A stretch of 64,000 bases of DNA from Shinisaurus crocodilurus (lineage: Eukaryota; Chordata; Lepidosauria; Squamata; Shinisauridae): NCBI GenBank assembly GCA_021292165.1, contig CM037877.1:29648197-29712196 (forward strand). The letters run 5' to 3'. Of this stretch, positions 63,798-64,000 are shown piece by piece (within the stretch, counting starts at the first letter, position 1; the number at the start of each line of letters is the position of its first letter). A program made the position numbers and the translations under genes. The notes under the pieces are model-generated. The model did not search any database. It was not told the origin of the DNA and saw only the letters and a list, made by a program, of their open reading frames with translations.

Positions 63798-64000
63798 TAG
63801 CATCTCTTGCGTACAAGCACAGTGTCTTCGACACCTGGGGTTGTTGCTGCTTGGAATAAGGTTTGCCTCCTTGCGACCCGGACACCAGGCTTTCAATCTT
63901 TCCGTGCAGTCGGGTTTCTCCTGCCCGCCACGTCCTGCTCGCTGTGGCAAGCAGGTCTCCAGGTGACACATCAGATAAAGGACGGGGGTGATGACAGGCC
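63798..64000. other. Window edge, nothing recognised
   Basis: GC-moderate sequence. No repeat or exon recognised. Confidence 0.3.

Noticed and set aside
63372..63969. Small overlapping frames at the right edge (115 and 119 codons)
   Set aside because: They cross the borders of a hAT-type element with an exact duplication.
1..64000. Previously undescribed gene system (defence cluster, toxin pair, operon)
   Set aside because: Composition, intron-type DNA, SINEs and the PDE4D exon identify ordinary vertebrate intronic sequence; no clustered unknown genes were found.

Overview
The window is vertebrate nuclear DNA, most likely from a squamate reptile (lizard). The evidence is a dense set of tRNA-derived SINEs with the squamate-type body and (TAA/TAAA)n tails, 5S-rRNA-derived SINEs ending in a CR1 tail, CR1 and L2-clade LINEs, and many palindromic hAT-type elements built around 'ctacaactcccag' arms. 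There are no operons, CRISPR arrays or prokaryotic genes. The species call is inference from repeat content.

Only one protein-coding exon of a host gene can be supported. It lies on the minus strand at 39516-39787 and is the first coding exon of the long PDE4D isoform known in mammals as PDE4D5: ATG in a good Kozak context, 90 codons plus 2 bases, ending at a GTAAGA splice donor. The window is therefore interpreted as part of the very large PDE4D locus, transcribed right to left. Below 39.5 kb would be intron downstream of this exon. Above it lie the isoform 5' UTR and promoter region (about 39.8-40.2 kb) and sequence that is either intron of still longer isoforms or upstream DNA.

The rest is intronic or intergenic sequence filled with transposable-element fossils. 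LINEs: a 5'-truncated L1/Tx1-type copy with a 13-bp target-site duplication (4.8-6.1 kb), CR1 3' ends (18.1 and 58.8 kb), L2-clade pieces (20.7, 21.2 and 53.6 kb), two copies of a LINE whose protein ends in a C2H2 zinc finger (33.3 and 59.3 kb), and one unassigned RT fragment (44.4 kb). SINEs: about nine tRNA-derived copies of one family, two of a second tRNA-derived family, five 5S-derived copies and a MIR-like relic. LTRs: a solo LTR with a perfect 5-bp duplication (52.1 kb) and a weaker candidate (37.9 kb). DNA transposons: many hAT-type elements, ten of them with perfect or 7/8 8-bp duplications, plus one Tigger/pogo-type element.

Several insertions are nested, so their relative ages can be read from the sequence: hAT inside hAT (61.8 kb), hAT inside L2 (54.0 kb), L1-type inside a DNA repeat (4.8 kb), and three separate insertions into copies of one short repeat family (11.6, 43.2 and 48.2 kb). 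I found no convincing new biological system. The points most worth following up are the PDE4D5 exon with its possible N-terminal extension, the 5S/CR1 chimeric SINEs, the zinc-finger LINE, the multi-hairpin array at the left edge and the nested insertions. No database search was possible, so family names rest on recognised motifs, and boundaries without a target-site duplication are approximate.
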